Numbered from the stretch's first letter, positions 8,104-18,171 are shown. The stretch is 32,386 bases of DNA from Megasphaera micronuciformis F0359 (GCF_000165735.1 NZ_GL538175.1:1-32386), one strand, 5' to 3'. The notes: a model not told the origin generated them from the sequence alone. Translations and numbers: made by a program.

Positions 8104-8699
8104 TCGGATATGTTAAGGGTACGGTTGAGTGTATATTCGCTTCATCCGTTTTTATTGACGTGCACGGAGTAGGTTATCGCGTATATGCACCGGTTTCTAC
8201 TCTTGCACACTTGAACGTTGGCGAAGAGAGTCTCTTGTATACATACATGAATGTGCGGGAAGATGCCATTGTCTTATACGGTTTTCTGACGCAAGATGAA
8301 TACGATCTTTTTATGCTTCTCATCGGCGTTAACGGCGTGGGACCTAAGGTAGCCAACGGCATTTTGAGTGCTACCGGGACGGATTCATTCAGAGCCGCCG
8401 TGGCCAATAAGGACATCGGTTTGTTGACGAAAATGCCGGGTATCGGCAAGAAAACGGCGGAACGTATTGTCTTGGAATTGCAAGATAAGGTGGGCACACC
8501 CGTAAGTAGCGGTGAAAGTGAAAAAACGCCCGAACCTTCGCCTATAGAGGGAATAGGAGCGGAAGTAACGGCAGCCCTTGCCGGTCTTGGATATTCGGAA
8601 CGGGAAATTGAGCCGATCATAGCTCGGGAAGCAAAGGAGCATGATTCGGTAGAATCGTTATTAAAAGCGTGTTTGCGTGCCTTGGGAACAGGGAGATAA
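8100..8699 (+). CDS. ruvA: Holliday junction branch-migration protein RuvA
   Basis: Tetrameric junction-binding subunit that loads RuvB. The N-terminal OB-fold region (MIGYVKGTVE to about 62) is followed by helix-hairpin-helix motifs (IGVNGVGPKVANGIL and MPGIGKKTAERIVLEL). A flexible acidic linker (about 145-160, SGESEKTPEPSP) leads to the C-terminal RuvB-contacting domain (AALAGLGYSEREIE). 199 residues is typical. It overlaps ruvC and is 3 bases from ruvB. Confidence 0.97.
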   Translation: MIGYVKGTVECIFASSVFIDVHGVGYRVYAPVSTLAHLNVGEESLLYTYMNVREDAIVLYGFLTQDEYDLFMLLIGVNGVGPKVANGILSATGTDSFRAAVANKDIGLLTKMPGIGKKTAERIVLELQDKVGTPVSSGESEKTPEPSPIEGIGAEVTAALAGLGYSEREIEPIIAREAKEHDSVESLLKACLRALGTGR

Positions 8700-8702
8700 A
8701 TT

Positions 8703-9725
8703 ATGGAAGAAACGCGTATTGTTGAAATGGGTGATTTACCCGGCGACTCATGGCAGTACAGCCTGCGACCCCATTATTTAAAAGAATATATAGGCCAGGA
8801 AAAGGCCAAGAGAAATCTGGAAGTCTTCATCGCAGCGGCAAAAATGCGCAAGGAAGCCTTGGACCATGTTCTTTTGTACGGACCGCCCGGCCTGGGTAAA
8901 ACGACGTTGGCAGGGATTATTGCTAACGAAGCGGGCGTCGGTTTTCGCATTACGTCGGGACCGGCTATTGAGCGAGCCGGAGATTTGGCGGCATTATTGA
9001 CGAATTTACAGGAACGGGATGTTTTGTTTATCGATGAAATTCACCGTCTTTCGCACAGTGTAGAAGAAGTTTTATATGCAGCCATGGAAGACTATGCTCT
9101 GGATATCGTTATCGGCAAGGGACCCAGTGCTCGCTCCGTGCGTATTGATTTACCGCCTTTTACTTTAATAGGGGCGACAACGCAAGTCGGCAGATTGGCC
9201 TCGCCTTTGCGCGATCGATTCGGGGTTATCAGTCGTCTGGAATTCTATAAGCCTGAAGAGTTGGTTCTTATTATTGAGCGGACCGCCGACATTCTCGATA
9301 TGCGTATTGAACGTGATGGGGCCTTGGAAATAGCCGGCCGTTCGCGCGGGACACCGCGTATTGCCAACAGGCTGCTAAAGCGCGTTCGCGATTTTGCTCA
9401 AGTAGCCGATGCGCCGGCCATAACAAAAAACATTGCATCCGAAGCTCTGAATCGGTTGGAAGTGGATGCTTGCGGTTTGGATCGCACGGACCGTCGAGTC
9501 TTAACGGCTATTATTGAAAAATTTGACGGCGGTCCCGTCGGCCTTGATACTATTGCGGCGGCGATCAGTGAGTCGGTTGATGCGGTAGAAGACGTGTATG
9601 AACCCTTTTTAATGCAATTGGGATTTCTAAACAGAACGCCGCGCGGACGCGTAGCTACCGCTGCGGCTTACCGTCACTTGGGCCTGGCGGTACCGCAGGC
9701 GGATGAGCAAGGCAAGTTGTTTTAA
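8703..9725 (+). CDS. ruvB: Holliday junction branch-migration ATPase RuvB
   Basis: AAA+ motor that drives branch migration with RuvA. It has [12 protein letters not shown] at the start, Walker [10 protein letters not shown], Walker [10 protein letters not shown], sensor motif [18 protein letters not shown] and the C-terminal winged-helix (GLDTIAAAI, then [12 protein letters not shown]). 340 residues is standard. It lies third in the ruv operon. Confidence 0.98.
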   Translation: MEETRIVEMGDLPGDSWQYSLRPHYLKEYIGQEKAKRNLEVFIAAAKMRKEALDHVLLYGPPGLGKTTLAGIIANEAGVGFRITSGPAIERAGDLAALLTNLQERDVLFIDEIHRLSHSVEEVLYAAMEDYALDIVIGKGPSARSVRIDLPPFTLIGATTQVGRLASPLRDRFGVISRLEFYKPEELVLIIERTADILDMRIERDGALEIAGRSRGTPRIANRLLKRVRDFAQVADAPAITKNIASEALNRLEVDACGLDRTDRRVLTAIIEKFDGGPVGLDTIAAAISESVDAVEDVYEPFLMQLGFLNRTPRGRVATAAAYRHLGLAVPQADEQGKLF

Positions 9726-9755
9726 GTCTTGTCACGGAATGCAGGAGGAAAAAAC

Positions 9756-10997
9756 ATGATTTCATATAAACGTTCGGTTCTTGCGGTCATGACGGCAGCT
9801 TTTATATGGTTAACCGCTTTTCCTGCCGGGGCTGCGGATAACGATATAGTGCGCATCGGTATTCGGGAGGGGCAGGGATCCGTGTCCGTAGCCGGTCCTT
9901 TCGGTGTCGGTGTCTATCGTAACGGCAGTCTTTGGAAAAAATACGCTGCCGGTAAGAACGTAACCGTTACATATAGTGATAAAGGGCTGACTGTTGACGG
10001 GGCAGCCTTGGGACAGCGCGTTCTTCTGCGGTCTTTAGATGCCAAAGGCGCTCTGAAAATCAGCAACGGTTATTCGTATCGGGGTGACTTGGAAGTAATT
10101 AAATCGCCTCAGAGGTGGGGGTTGACGGTAGTTAACGTCGTGCCTGTTGAAAAATATCTGTACGGTGTAGTGGGGAAGGAAATGTCTCCGTCTTGGAGCG
10201 ATGAAGCCCTGAAAGCGCAGGCCGTGGCGGCTCGTACCTATGCCGTTTCCCATAAGGGGTATTTTCGCAATCGAGGCTTCGATATGACCGATGATACGAA
10301 CAGTCAGACGTACGGCGGCGTAAATGCTGAAGCGCCGTCCGTACTGAGAGCCGTTAAGGCAACGCGCGGAGAAATTCTGACATACGGCGGCAAACCGATT
10401 GATGCTTTTTTCAGTGCCAATGCGGGTGGCTGGACGGAGCACAGTGAAAATGTGTGGGGCAATAAGATTCCTTACTTGAGAGGCGTATCGGACAAAGCTG
10501 ATAAGATGCCCGAATATCGGTGGTCCGTCACGATTACACCTGAACGCTTGGCTGCCGATTTGGCGGCTGCGGGAAAGGGAGTTGGACAGATTAAGTCTGT
10601 CTTACTCTCCCCTTTGTCCAAACGACCTATGAGTGCTGCCGACCGCGGTATATCGGGACGTGTTTTGTCTTTTACCGTTACGGGAACGGCGGGACAGACA
10701 AAAATTACGGGAAATGCCTTTCAAGGGATACTGGGATTAAAAAGTACGCTCTTCGATTTTTATCAGGGGAACGGCAATCCGCCCGATCCGGATACGGGCA
10801 AGGTTTTGCGAAATAATGTCTTTATAGTGAAAGAAAAGACACCTCTCGTCATTTACGGCTTTGGTTGGGGGCACGGTCTGGGTATGAGCCAGTACGGGGC
10901 CTATCAAATGGCTAAAGAACACGGCTCGGATCCGACTTTTTACAGAAAAATACTCGCCCACTATTACAGCGGTACAAGTTTATCGAAGTTATATTAA
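9756..10997 (+). CDS. secreted SpoIID/LytB-domain protein (peptidoglycan lytic transglycosylase-like)
   Basis: 413 residues with a signal peptide (about 1-27, ending PAGAADN). The SpoIID domain includes KYLYGVVGKEMSPSW, then EALKAQAVAARTYAVSH and a later NAGGWTE; the C-terminal motif is GWGHGLGMSQYGAYQMA. Family members are lytic transglycosylases acting on stem-less glycan strands or their activators. In non-sporulating Negativicutes they lie in the ruv operon, as here. The frame opens at 9729, but AGGAGG before ATG 9756 and the signal peptide set the start. Confidence 0.9.
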   Translation: MISYKRSVLAVMTAAFIWLTAFPAGAADNDIVRIGIREGQGSVSVAGPFGVGVYRNGSLWKKYAAGKNVTVTYSDKGLTVDGAALGQRVLLRSLDAKGALKISNGYSYRGDLEVIKSPQRWGLTVVNVVPVEKYLYGVVGKEMSPSWSDEALKAQAVAARTYAVSHKGYFRNRGFDMTDDTNSQTYGGVNAEAPSVLRAVKATRGEILTYGGKPIDAFFSANAGGWTEHSENVWGNKIPYLRGVSDKADKMPEYRWSVTITPERLAADLAAAGKGVGQIKSVLLSPLSKRPMSAADRGISGRVLSFTVTGTAGQTKITGNAFQGILGLKSTLFDFYQGNGNPPDPDTGKVLRNNVFIVKEKTPLVIYGFGWGHGLGMSQYGAYQMAKEHGSDPTFYRKILAHYYSGTSLSKLY

Positions 10998-11011
10998 GGA
11001 GTAGATTGATT

Positions 11012-12031
11012 TTGAAACTGTCCGACTTTTCCTATGAATTGCCTCAGGAATTGATAGCACAGCATCCGGCTGAACCCAGAGATACGGCACGTCTCATGCT
11101 TTATGACAAGAAAACAGGTGAAACGGAAAATAAGATATTTCGGCAATTGACAGACGAATTGCATCAGGGAGATGTACTGGTTTTTAACGATTCAAAGGTC
11201 ATTCCCGCACGCCTGCACGGTACGCGTGTGCCTACGGGCGGTAAGGTAGAAGTCCTCTTGCTGACGCCTGTAGGAGAGGACCGTTGGGAAGTATTGGTAA
11301 AACCGGGTAAGAAAGCCCTGCCCGGATCCACCTTATCTTTCGGAGAAAGGTTGACGGGGGTTGTAGAAGATCGTACCGATTACGGCGGGCGGGTTATTCA
11401 CTTTACTTATGACGGTGTTTTCGACCATATTATTGAAGAAATCGGCGAAATGCCTTTGCCGCCGTATATTCATAAAAAACCCGAAAATCCTGACGACTAC
11501 CAAACTGTTTATGCTCGAGAAAAAGGGTCTGCTGCCGCTCCTACGGCGGGGCTTCACTTTACGGATGAACTGTTGGAAAAAATCAGGGACAAAGGAGTAG
11601 AAACGGTCTTTGTCACCTTACATGTAGGACTCGGCACCTTCCGTCCTGTCGAAGAAGAAAATATTGAAGACCATGTGATGCATAGTGAATACTACAGTAT
11701 TACACCCGAAGCGGCGGCAGCCGTTAATCGGGCTAAGGAAGAAGGACGTCGTATTGTCGCCGTCGGCACGACCTCGGTACGGACCTTGGAAAGTGCGGCC
11801 GAAAAGGGACGACTGAAAGCCGGTGCGGGAAAGACGAATATTTTCATTTATCCCGGATATACTTTCCGGATTGTCGATGCTCTCGTGACGAACTTTCATT
11901 TGCCCGAATCGACGTTACTTATGCTTATCAGTGCCCTGTCCGACAGAGAACATATTTTAAAAGCTTATGAAACGGCAGTTCGTGAAAAGTATCGCTTTTT
12001 CAGCTTCGGCGATGCCATGTTTATACACTAG
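11012..12031 (+). CDS. queA: S-adenosylmethionine:tRNA ribosyltransferase-isomerase QueA
   Basis: Makes epoxyqueuosine by adding the ribosyl part of AdoMet to preQ1-modified tRNA. Family blocks include DFSYELPQELIAQ at the start, LVFNDSKVIPARL, TAGLHFTDELL, VTLHVGLGTFRPV and VTNFHLPESTLLMLISA. The start is one of two in-frame TTGs, 11006 or 11012, after AAGGAG (10996-11001). I choose 11012 because the protein then begins MKLSDF like its relatives. It precedes tgt, the partner queuosine gene, in the same operon. Confidence 0.95.
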   Translation: MKLSDFSYELPQELIAQHPAEPRDTARLMLYDKKTGETENKIFRQLTDELHQGDVLVFNDSKVIPARLHGTRVPTGGKVEVLLLTPVGEDRWEVLVKPGKKALPGSTLSFGERLTGVVEDRTDYGGRVIHFTYDGVFDHIIEEIGEMPLPPYIHKKPENPDDYQTVYAREKGSAAAPTAGLHFTDELLEKIRDKGVETVFVTLHVGLGTFRPVEEENIEDHVMHSEYYSITPEAAAAVNRAKEEGRRIVAVGTTSVRTLESAAEKGRLKAGAGKTNIFIYPGYTFRIVDALVTNFHLPESTLLMLISALSDREHILKAYETAVREKYRFFSFGDAMFIH

Positions 12032-13147
<1,116 letters not shown>

Positions 13148-13187
13148 TGTCCGTTGCGAATAAACAATATTTTCGGAGGTGATATAC

Positions 13188-13469
13188 GTGGAATTTATGG
13201 AACAGATGCAGTCTTTTGCCCCCATTATTTTGATGGTAGTCATTTTTTATTTCATGTTATGGCGGCCGCAAAAAAAGCAGCAAAAACGACGTCAGGAAAT
13301 GCTTAACAGCATGAAAACGGGTGCCAAGGTTATTACGATCGGCGGCATCTACGGGACGATTGTTGAATTGCATGAAGACTATGCTATGTTGCGTATTGCC
13401 GAAAAGACGGAAGTCAAAATTACCCGGCAGTCCATCAGTCAGGTTCTCGGCAAAAAAGAAGGAGAGTAG
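13188..13469 (+). CDS. yajC: preprotein translocase subunit YajC
   Basis: Small single-span inner-membrane protein associated with SecDF. A transmembrane segment (about residues 9-28, IILMVVIFYFMLWRPQ) is followed by a basic stretch and a small soluble domain with the family motif VITIGGIYGTIV. The start is GTG 13188, five bases after GGAGGTGA. The frame opens at GTG 13179, which overlaps that site; ATG 13197 is an alternative. Confidence 0.93.
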   Translation: MEFMEQMQSFAPIILMVVIFYFMLWRPQKKQQKRRQEMLNSMKTGAKVITIGGIYGTIVELHEDYAMLRIAEKTEVKITRQSISQVLGKKEGE

Positions 13470-13473
13470 AAGG

Positions 13474-14046
13474 TTGCTCGTTACGGAAGAAAAGAAATGT
13501 CTTCGGAAACAAATGAACGAACTTTTACACAATCTGCCTGTCGCTGAAACGGCGGCAGGCAGCTCCGTTATTTGTAAAACGTTGGGACAGTTACCTGATT
13601 ACCATAAGGCACGGCGTATTATGGCTTTTTTGAGTATGCCCGGTGAGGTCGACTTGGACTCATTTATTGAAAAAGCGTTGGCGGATGATAAGGAAGTCTA
13701 CGTACCGAGATGTCTGGACAAGGGGAATATGGAAGGCGTACGTCTTTACGATTTAGGACAGACGGTTTTTGACCGCTACGGCATTCGTACGGCACTCGAG
13801 GGAGCTCCGACCTGTACTGCCGACGTACCGGACCTACTTATCATATCCGGTCTTGCCTTTGATAAAAATGGCTGCCGCTTGGGACGGGGAGCCGGGTTTT
13901 ACGACCGATTTATTGCCGATGCCCGGGCGTCTCAGGTAGTGGCCGTGGCCTTTGCCGCACAAATAGTGGAACACGTTCCGACGGAAGCTCATGATCAGAC
14001 CGTGTGCCGTATTGTGACGGAAAAAGAAATTATTCATGTATCGTAA
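13474..14046 (+). CDS. 5-formyltetrahydrofolate cyclo-ligase
   Basis: ATP-dependent conversion of 5-formyl-THF to 5,10-methenyl-THF, returning a storage folate to the one-carbon pool. The signature is GLAFDKNGCRLGRGAGFYDRF near the C-terminus, which holds the nucleotide-binding loop. 190 residues fits the family. TTG 13474 follows AAGGAGAG at 13459-13466 by 7 bases. The open frame runs back to 13321, but that part overlaps yajC in another frame. The gene sits between yajC and secD, so this folate gene interrupts the usual yajC-secD pair. Confidence 0.9.
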   Translation: MLVTEEKKCLRKQMNELLHNLPVAETAAGSSVICKTLGQLPDYHKARRIMAFLSMPGEVDLDSFIEKALADDKEVYVPRCLDKGNMEGVRLYDLGQTVFDRYGIRTALEGAPTCTADVPDLLIISGLAFDKNGCRLGRGAGFYDRFIADARASQVVAVAFAAQIVEHVPTEAHDQTVCRIVTEKEIIHVS

Positions 14047-14069
14047 AAAACCGGAGAGGGGGAGCTTTG

Positions 14070-15317
14070 TTGCGTCAAAAAAATATGCTTAAATTTTTCG
14101 GCGCCGTCATTATTATTATCGGCGTCTTCGTTACCTGCATTCGTCCGCTTGCCGAGTCGATTAAGCAAGGCTTGGATCTGCAAGGCGGGACTCATATCGT
14201 GCTGGAAGCCCAGGACACGCCGGATGCGCCTGTTACGGATGATTCCGTAAATCGGGCTGTGACTATCGTTGAACGGCGTATTAATGAAATGGGGTTGACT
14301 GAACCGATTGTACAAAAAGAAGGGTCGCGACGGATTATTGTCGAATTGCCCGGTGAAAAGAACCCGGAAAAGGCCATTGAAACCATCGGTAAGACGGCCG
14401 TTATGGAGTTTAAAGATGAATCGGGTACGACTCGTATGACCGGTAACGACTTGAAAAATGCCAAGGAACAGAAGGATAACAGCGGCAAAAATGTCGTTGC
14501 CATTGAGTTTACGGACGAAGGGGCTAAGAAGTTTGCCGACTTGACGGCAGCCAATGTAGGACACAAGATTTCCATTACTTTGGACGGCGACGTACTTACG
14601 GCGCCTGTCGTAAACGAAGCCATTACGGGCGGTAAGGCCGTAATTACGGGGAACAACTCGTTGGAAGAAGCGAAAAACCTGGCTATTCTCCTGCGTTCAG
14701 GTGCCCTTCCCGTACAGTTGAAGGTTCTCGAAGTTCGTACCATCGGGCCGAGCTTGGGACAAGATTCTAAGGATAAGAGTGAACGGGCCTTTGCCATCGG
14801 CATTCTTTTGATTATGCTCTTTTTGGTCGTCGTTTATCGCATGTCCGGTGTTGTGGCCAACGTAGCCTTATTGGTCTATGTGCTCATTCTTTTGGCTATT
14901 TTAAAGTATTTGGATGCGACACTGACGCTCCCGGGGATTGCCGGCATTATCCTTTCCATGGGTTTTGCCGTTGATGCGAATATCCTTATATTTGAACGAT
15001 TTAAAGAAGAAGTCCTTGTCGGCAAGAGTTTGCGTACGTCCATGCATGCCGGCTTTAAGCGTGCGTTCAGCACTATTTTGGACGCGAACGTATCCGTCAT
15101 GATTGCCGCCATCGTATTGATTACCATGGGTGCCGGTACGGTTAAGGGTTTTGCCGTCAACTTGGCTCTCGGTATTGTCGTCAGCATGTTTACGGCCATT
15201 GTTGTCAGCCGGTCTCTATTAACCTGGTTCATTAATACGGAACTGATTAAGTCGCCGTGGTTCTACGGGTTGAATCGCAAGTTGGATAAAGAGGATACAA
15301 AGGGGGGACAGGCATGA
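14070..15317 (+). CDS. secD: protein translocase subunit SecD
   Basis: Membrane component that uses proton-motive force to help release exported proteins. One N-terminal span is followed by the LDLQGGTHIVLEA motif, a periplasmic P1 domain (about 30-230) and a C-terminal block of five spans. That block contains GIAGIILSMGFAVDANILIFERFKEE, quoted here only by its core VDANILIFERF. 415 residues fits the short Gram-positive-type SecD. TTG 14067 and 14070 are both possible; 14070 is 5 bases from GAGGGGGAG. It overlaps secF by four bases (ATGA). Confidence 0.95.
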   Translation: MRQKNMLKFFGAVIIIIGVFVTCIRPLAESIKQGLDLQGGTHIVLEAQDTPDAPVTDDSVNRAVTIVERRINEMGLTEPIVQKEGSRRIIVELPGEKNPEKAIETIGKTAVMEFKDESGTTRMTGNDLKNAKEQKDNSGKNVVAIEFTDEGAKKFADLTAANVGHKISITLDGDVLTAPVVNEAITGGKAVITGNNSLEEAKNLAILLRSGALPVQLKVLEVRTIGPSLGQDSKDKSERAFAIGILLIMLFLVVVYRMSGVVANVALLVYVLILLAILKYLDATLTLPGIAGIILSMGFAVDANILIFERFKEEVLVGKSLRTSMHAGFKRAFSTILDANVSVMIAAIVLITMGAGTVKGFAVNLALGIVVSMFTAIVVSRSLLTWFINTELIKSPWFYGLNRKLDKEDTKGGQA

Positions 15318-16249
15318 AATTCAGTATTGTAAAACATCGTAAATGGTGGTTCACCCTGTCGACCCTCTTGGTCGTTGCCAGCATCGTGTCCATTGTTATG
15401 AACGGCTTCAACTTCGGTATCGACTATACGGGCGGTACGATTCTGGACTTGCGTTTCGGCAAAGCCGTTACAGTCTCCGAAGTTCGCCAAGTACTGGATA
15501 CGTCGGGTATGAATCTGGACAACAGTGTCATTCAGCTCACCGGTGTAACGGAAGGTGATTCGTCGCAGGACGTTATGATCCGTATGCGCAACTTGTCGAG
15601 CGATGAAACAAAGGCCTTGGCAGATAAGTTCAGCGCTCAGTTGGGAAATTCGGAAGTAAAGCGCACCGAATCGGTCGGTGCCGTCATCGGGGCGGAAGTT
15701 ACGAAAAATGCCGTGACCAGCCTGGCTGTCGCCTTTATTGCTTTGGCGGCGTATATATCCTTCCGCTTTGAATATAAGATTGCCGTTTCGGCCATCGTAT
15801 CGATTCTGCATGACTTGATCATGGTATTGGGCGTCTTTTCCTTCTTTCGATTGGAAATCGACGCATCCTTCCTGGCGGCTATTTTGACGGTCGTCGGCTA
15901 CTCCATGAATGAAGCTGTTGTTATCTTTGACCGCGTTCGTGAAAATATTCGGACGCATAGGCGAACGGATACGTACGAATGCCTGGCCGAGGACAGTATT
16001 GCTCAGAGTATTCACCGGAGTATTTATACGCTGACAACCGTATTGTTGGCCTGCGGATCCTTGCATTTCTTCGGCGGCGAATCGACGAAGAACTTTTCGC
16101 TCGTCATGTTAATCGGCTTTATCAGCGGGGCTTATTCCTCTATTTGTGTCGATACCTCTTTATGGGTCGTTTGGAAGAGCCGCACAGACAAGCGTCGTGG
16201 CTTACATTCCGGAGAAGAAGATGTGCCGGAAGAGTCCGTAGAAGCTTAA
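15314..16249 (+). CDS. secF: protein translocase subunit SecF
   Basis: Partner of SecD in the export channel. The first span is followed by GIDYTGGTILDLRF, the SecF signature. Five more spans follow, with VVGYSMNEAVVIFDRVRENIR in the fourth/fifth-span region (core NEAVVIFDRVRE). 311 residues is typical. It is the last gene of the ruv-sec operon; a 13-bp-stem terminator begins six bases after the stop. Confidence 0.95.
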   Translation: MKFSIVKHRKWWFTLSTLLVVASIVSIVMNGFNFGIDYTGGTILDLRFGKAVTVSEVRQVLDTSGMNLDNSVIQLTGVTEGDSSQDVMIRMRNLSSDETKALADKFSAQLGNSEVKRTESVGAVIGAEVTKNAVTSLAVAFIALAAYISFRFEYKIAVSAIVSILHDLIMVLGVFSFFRLEIDASFLAAILTVVGYSMNEAVVIFDRVRENIRTHRRTDTYECLAEDSIAQSIHRSIYTLTTVLLACGSLHFFGGESTKNFSLVMLIGFISGAYSSICVDTSLWVVWKSRTDKRRGLHSGEEDVPEESVEA

Positions 16250-16254
16250 CTGTT

Positions 16255-16286
16255 AAATGCCTTGCCCTATCGGGCAAGGCATTTTT
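16255..16286 (+). terminator. intrinsic terminator after secF
   Basis: A 13-bp stem (16255-16267 with 16272-16284) with a TATC loop runs into five T. It ends the ruvC-to-secF operon. Confidence 0.9.
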
Positions 16287-16311
16287 ACGTGCGGCAATGA
16301 AAGGCACACTG

Positions 16312-16320
16312 TGGTATAAT
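16312..16320 (+). promoter_or_regulatory. promoter of the SUFU-domain gene (extended -10)
   Basis: TATAAT (16315-16320) is preceded by TGTGG as at ruvC. No clear -35 is present. ACAGGAGG and an ATG follow about 10 and 25 bases later. Confidence 0.55.
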
Positions 16321-16345
16321 TAGTAAAACAACAGGAGGATGTACG

Positions 16346-17044
16346 ATGAAAAGCGATGTAACGGCCTTCCTTTCAAGAGCCGGGGCGGTCGGTAAAGAAA
16401 TGCAAAATTACGGGGCCGACATACGAAATCATTTTGAAACTCTATTTACGCATCGGCGTATGACCGTATATGAATCTCTGCCTGAAAGCCGCTCCTTTGT
16501 CGATGTGACCGTATTGGAACCGACGGAAGAGGAGCCGTTTTACTTTTTGTATACATCAGGAATGAGTCGCATGTCTATGGCCTCATATCCGGGCAGCGGC
16601 GGTGAGGAATCTTCTTTAGCCGAATTGTATTTAATGATACCCGCTAAAGAAGAGATGCGTACTGTTGGCGGGATACGTCCTTGGCCGGTCCGTCTTCTTG
16701 CCGAGTTGGGCGCCTTTCCCCATATGTACGGCATGTGGTTTTCCTACGGTTTTTATTTACCCTTGGCCAGAGACTGTGAGTACACATCGACACAGGGAAC
16801 TTTTTCCGGGGCGCTTATGATTCAGTTCGACGGCGAGCTGGGAACCGTTCCTACGGCTGACGGTCATCGTATACAGCTGTTTATGCCTTTTCCCGTATAT
16901 GCCGAAGAGGCGGAACTGTACGGCTCTGTAGGACCTGACGAACTGACGGAACGGATACTTCGCTATAACGGCGGTACATTTTTAATTGATTTAAAACGAC
17001 CCAACGCGGGTCTTGAACGACACGTTGGGGATTTGCGGAAATGA
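16346..17044 (+). CDS. SUFU (suppressor of fused)-domain protein
   Basis: 232-residue soluble protein without signal peptide. The pattern matches the bacterial SUFU fold: VDVTVLEPTEEEPFYFLYTS (about 52-71) then GMS, AELYLMIP with a following WPVRLLAELGAFP, YGMWFSYGFYLP, and QLFMPFPVYAEEAELY. In bacteria this family is proposed, from comparative genomics of polymorphic toxins, to include immunity proteins; most members are untested. No toxin gene is adjacent, so the role here is open. It has its own promoter and sits behind the secF terminator. Confidence 0.75.
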   Translation: MKSDVTAFLSRAGAVGKEMQNYGADIRNHFETLFTHRRMTVYESLPESRSFVDVTVLEPTEEEPFYFLYTSGMSRMSMASYPGSGGEESSLAELYLMIPAKEEMRTVGGIRPWPVRLLAELGAFPHMYGMWFSYGFYLPLARDCEYTSTQGTFSGALMIQFDGELGTVPTADGHRIQLFMPFPVYAEEAELYGSVGPDELTERILRYNGGTFLIDLKRPNAGLERHVGDLRK

Positions 17045-17050
17045 TATAAT
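17042..17050 (+). promoter_or_regulatory. possible extended -10 promoter for the YqeC-like gene
   Basis: TATAAT (17045-17050) is preceded by TGA, so the extended -10 uses the stop codon of the SUFU gene. There is no strong -35. AAGGAGG at 17099-17105 serves the next gene. Confidence 0.4.
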
Positions 17051-17112
17051 CGGCCCTTTTGATGAGACGGTCGGAATCGTTTCTCGTATTTCGGATTCAA
17101 GGAGGTATGGTT

Positions 17113-17883
17113 GTGGAAGATAAGCGGTGGTTACGATTGTTGCAGCCGGGGATTACGGCTATTGTAGGAGCCGGAGGGAAAACAACCGTATTGGAACGGC
17201 TCGTTGCCTACGGACACGGTGCGAATCTGCCCGTTGCGGTCAGCACAACGGCAGAGGCGGACGGAGAGCGGTTGGCGGAAATCGAGGACCTGGATATTAT
17301 TTGTACGAACGATCGTGAAGAGGGCGAAGCTTTTTGCATTGAAAAAATAAACGCTCATCGGGTACCCGCTTGGTTCTCGTCCGTAAGTGAAGAGGGGATT
17401 TATAAGGGAATCGATGCGGACACTCTGGAATGGTTGCGCGTAAGACATCCGGCATGGTATTTGATCGTTGAGGCAGACGGTGCTCATCATAAATGGTTGA
17501 AGGCCCCCTTGCCTGAAGAAGCTCCTATTCCTCAGGACTGCGATACGCTTATTGGGGTCGTCAATCTGCAAATGCTCGGGTCGTCCATTACCGATGAGCG
17601 GGTAGCCGGCGCCGAACAGGCGGCTTTGATTATGAATCGTCCTACGGGGGCTATTGTTACGCCTGCCCTGTTGGCTAAGCTGTTGACGCATCCTCGCGGT
17701 CTGTTTCGTACTTCCGCTTCACGCAGAGTACTCTTTTGCAGCGGCTATAATGCCGTACAGCATCGTATGACGGAGGCTCTTTTGGATGATTTGGAAGATT
17801 TGGATTTACAAGTCATTGTCTTAGCTGACGGGTATAAAGATACATGTACTATTCGGCAATATATTTCCCAAGACTCAAGATAA
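17113..17883 (+). CDS. YqeC-like putative selenium-dependent hydroxylase accessory protein
   Basis: 256-residue putative nucleotide-binding protein. A P-loop-like GAGGKTT sits at residues 19-25, and a middle motif LIVEADGAHHKWLKAP is followed by IGVVNLQMLGSSI. Both are hallmarks of the YqeC family, which travels with selenium-dependent molybdenum hydroxylase genes. The biochemical role is not established. GTG 17113 lies 7 bases after AAGGAGG; ATG 17107 is only one base away and is less likely. No hydroxylase, selD or molybdopterin gene is in the window. Confidence 0.75.
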   Translation: MEDKRWLRLLQPGITAIVGAGGKTTVLERLVAYGHGANLPVAVSTTAEADGERLAEIEDLDIICTNDREEGEAFCIEKINAHRVPAWFSSVSEEGIYKGIDADTLEWLRVRHPAWYLIVEADGAHHKWLKAPLPEEAPIPQDCDTLIGVVNLQMLGSSITDERVAGAEQAALIMNRPTGAIVTPALLAKLLTHPRGLFRTSASRRVLFCSGYNAVQHRMTEALLDDLEDLDLQVIVLADGYKDTCTIRQYISQDSR

Positions 17884-17956
17884 AGGACTTCAAGATGTGG
17901 GTGCGTGAAAAAGTATCTCTTCGTCTTTGGAAGAATTATAACATGAGTATTCTCTA

Positions 17957-17985
17957 TTGACATATATCTTCGTGTACGATACAAT
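17957..17985 (+). promoter_or_regulatory. consensus promoter of the aromatic leader and tyrA operon
   Basis: TTGACA (17957-17962), exactly 17 bp, TACAAT (17980-17985): one mismatch from the sigma-70/A consensus. Transcription should begin near 17992, 33 bases before the leader ORF. It is one of the two best promoters in the window. Confidence 0.8.
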
Positions 17986-18024
17986 ATCAGCAATTATTAC
18001 TCAATTGATGAGAGGTAATATCAA

Positions 18025-18171
18025 ATGAAGACCTTGTCCACATCGTTACGGACAGTTGAATACGGAGCAAACTTTTTTAGCTGGGGCTACTATTTTAGCG
18101 CCGGCTATTTTTGCTACAAAAAATTCAACAGTACGACAAATGACATGAGACAAGTTCGCGTCGATGAATAA
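18025..18171 (+). CDS. aromatic-rich leader peptide of the tyrA operon (attenuator)
   Basis: A 48-codon ORF with ATG at 18025, AGAGG at 18011-18015 and TAA at 18169-18171. Residues 17-34 read FFSWGYYFSAGYFCYKKF: ten Phe/Tyr/Trp codons in eighteen, with one more Tyr at 13. It lies between a consensus promoter and a strong terminator (18222-18249), upstream of tyrA-aroA-aroC-aroK. This is the classic layout of attenuation, where ribosome stalling at scarce aminoacyl-tRNA changes RNA folding. A 6-bp hairpin, AATTGT/ACAATT (18171-18193), starts at the stop codon. I have not proved an antiterminator pairing. The peptide itself probably has no function of its own. No T-box core sequence is present. 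Confidence 0.75.
   Translation: MKTLSTSLRTVEYGANFFSWGYYFSAGYFCYKKFNSTTNDMRQVRVDE

Noticed and set aside
14192-14803. 203-codon open frame antisense to secD
   Set aside because: A shadow of a strongly supported gene, with low-complexity Ser/Thr/Pro composition typical of reverse-strand frames.
15263-16066. 267-codon open frame antisense to secF
   Set aside because: It lies wholly within secD/secF on the other strand, has no ribosome site or family motif, and mirrors the codon bias of secF.
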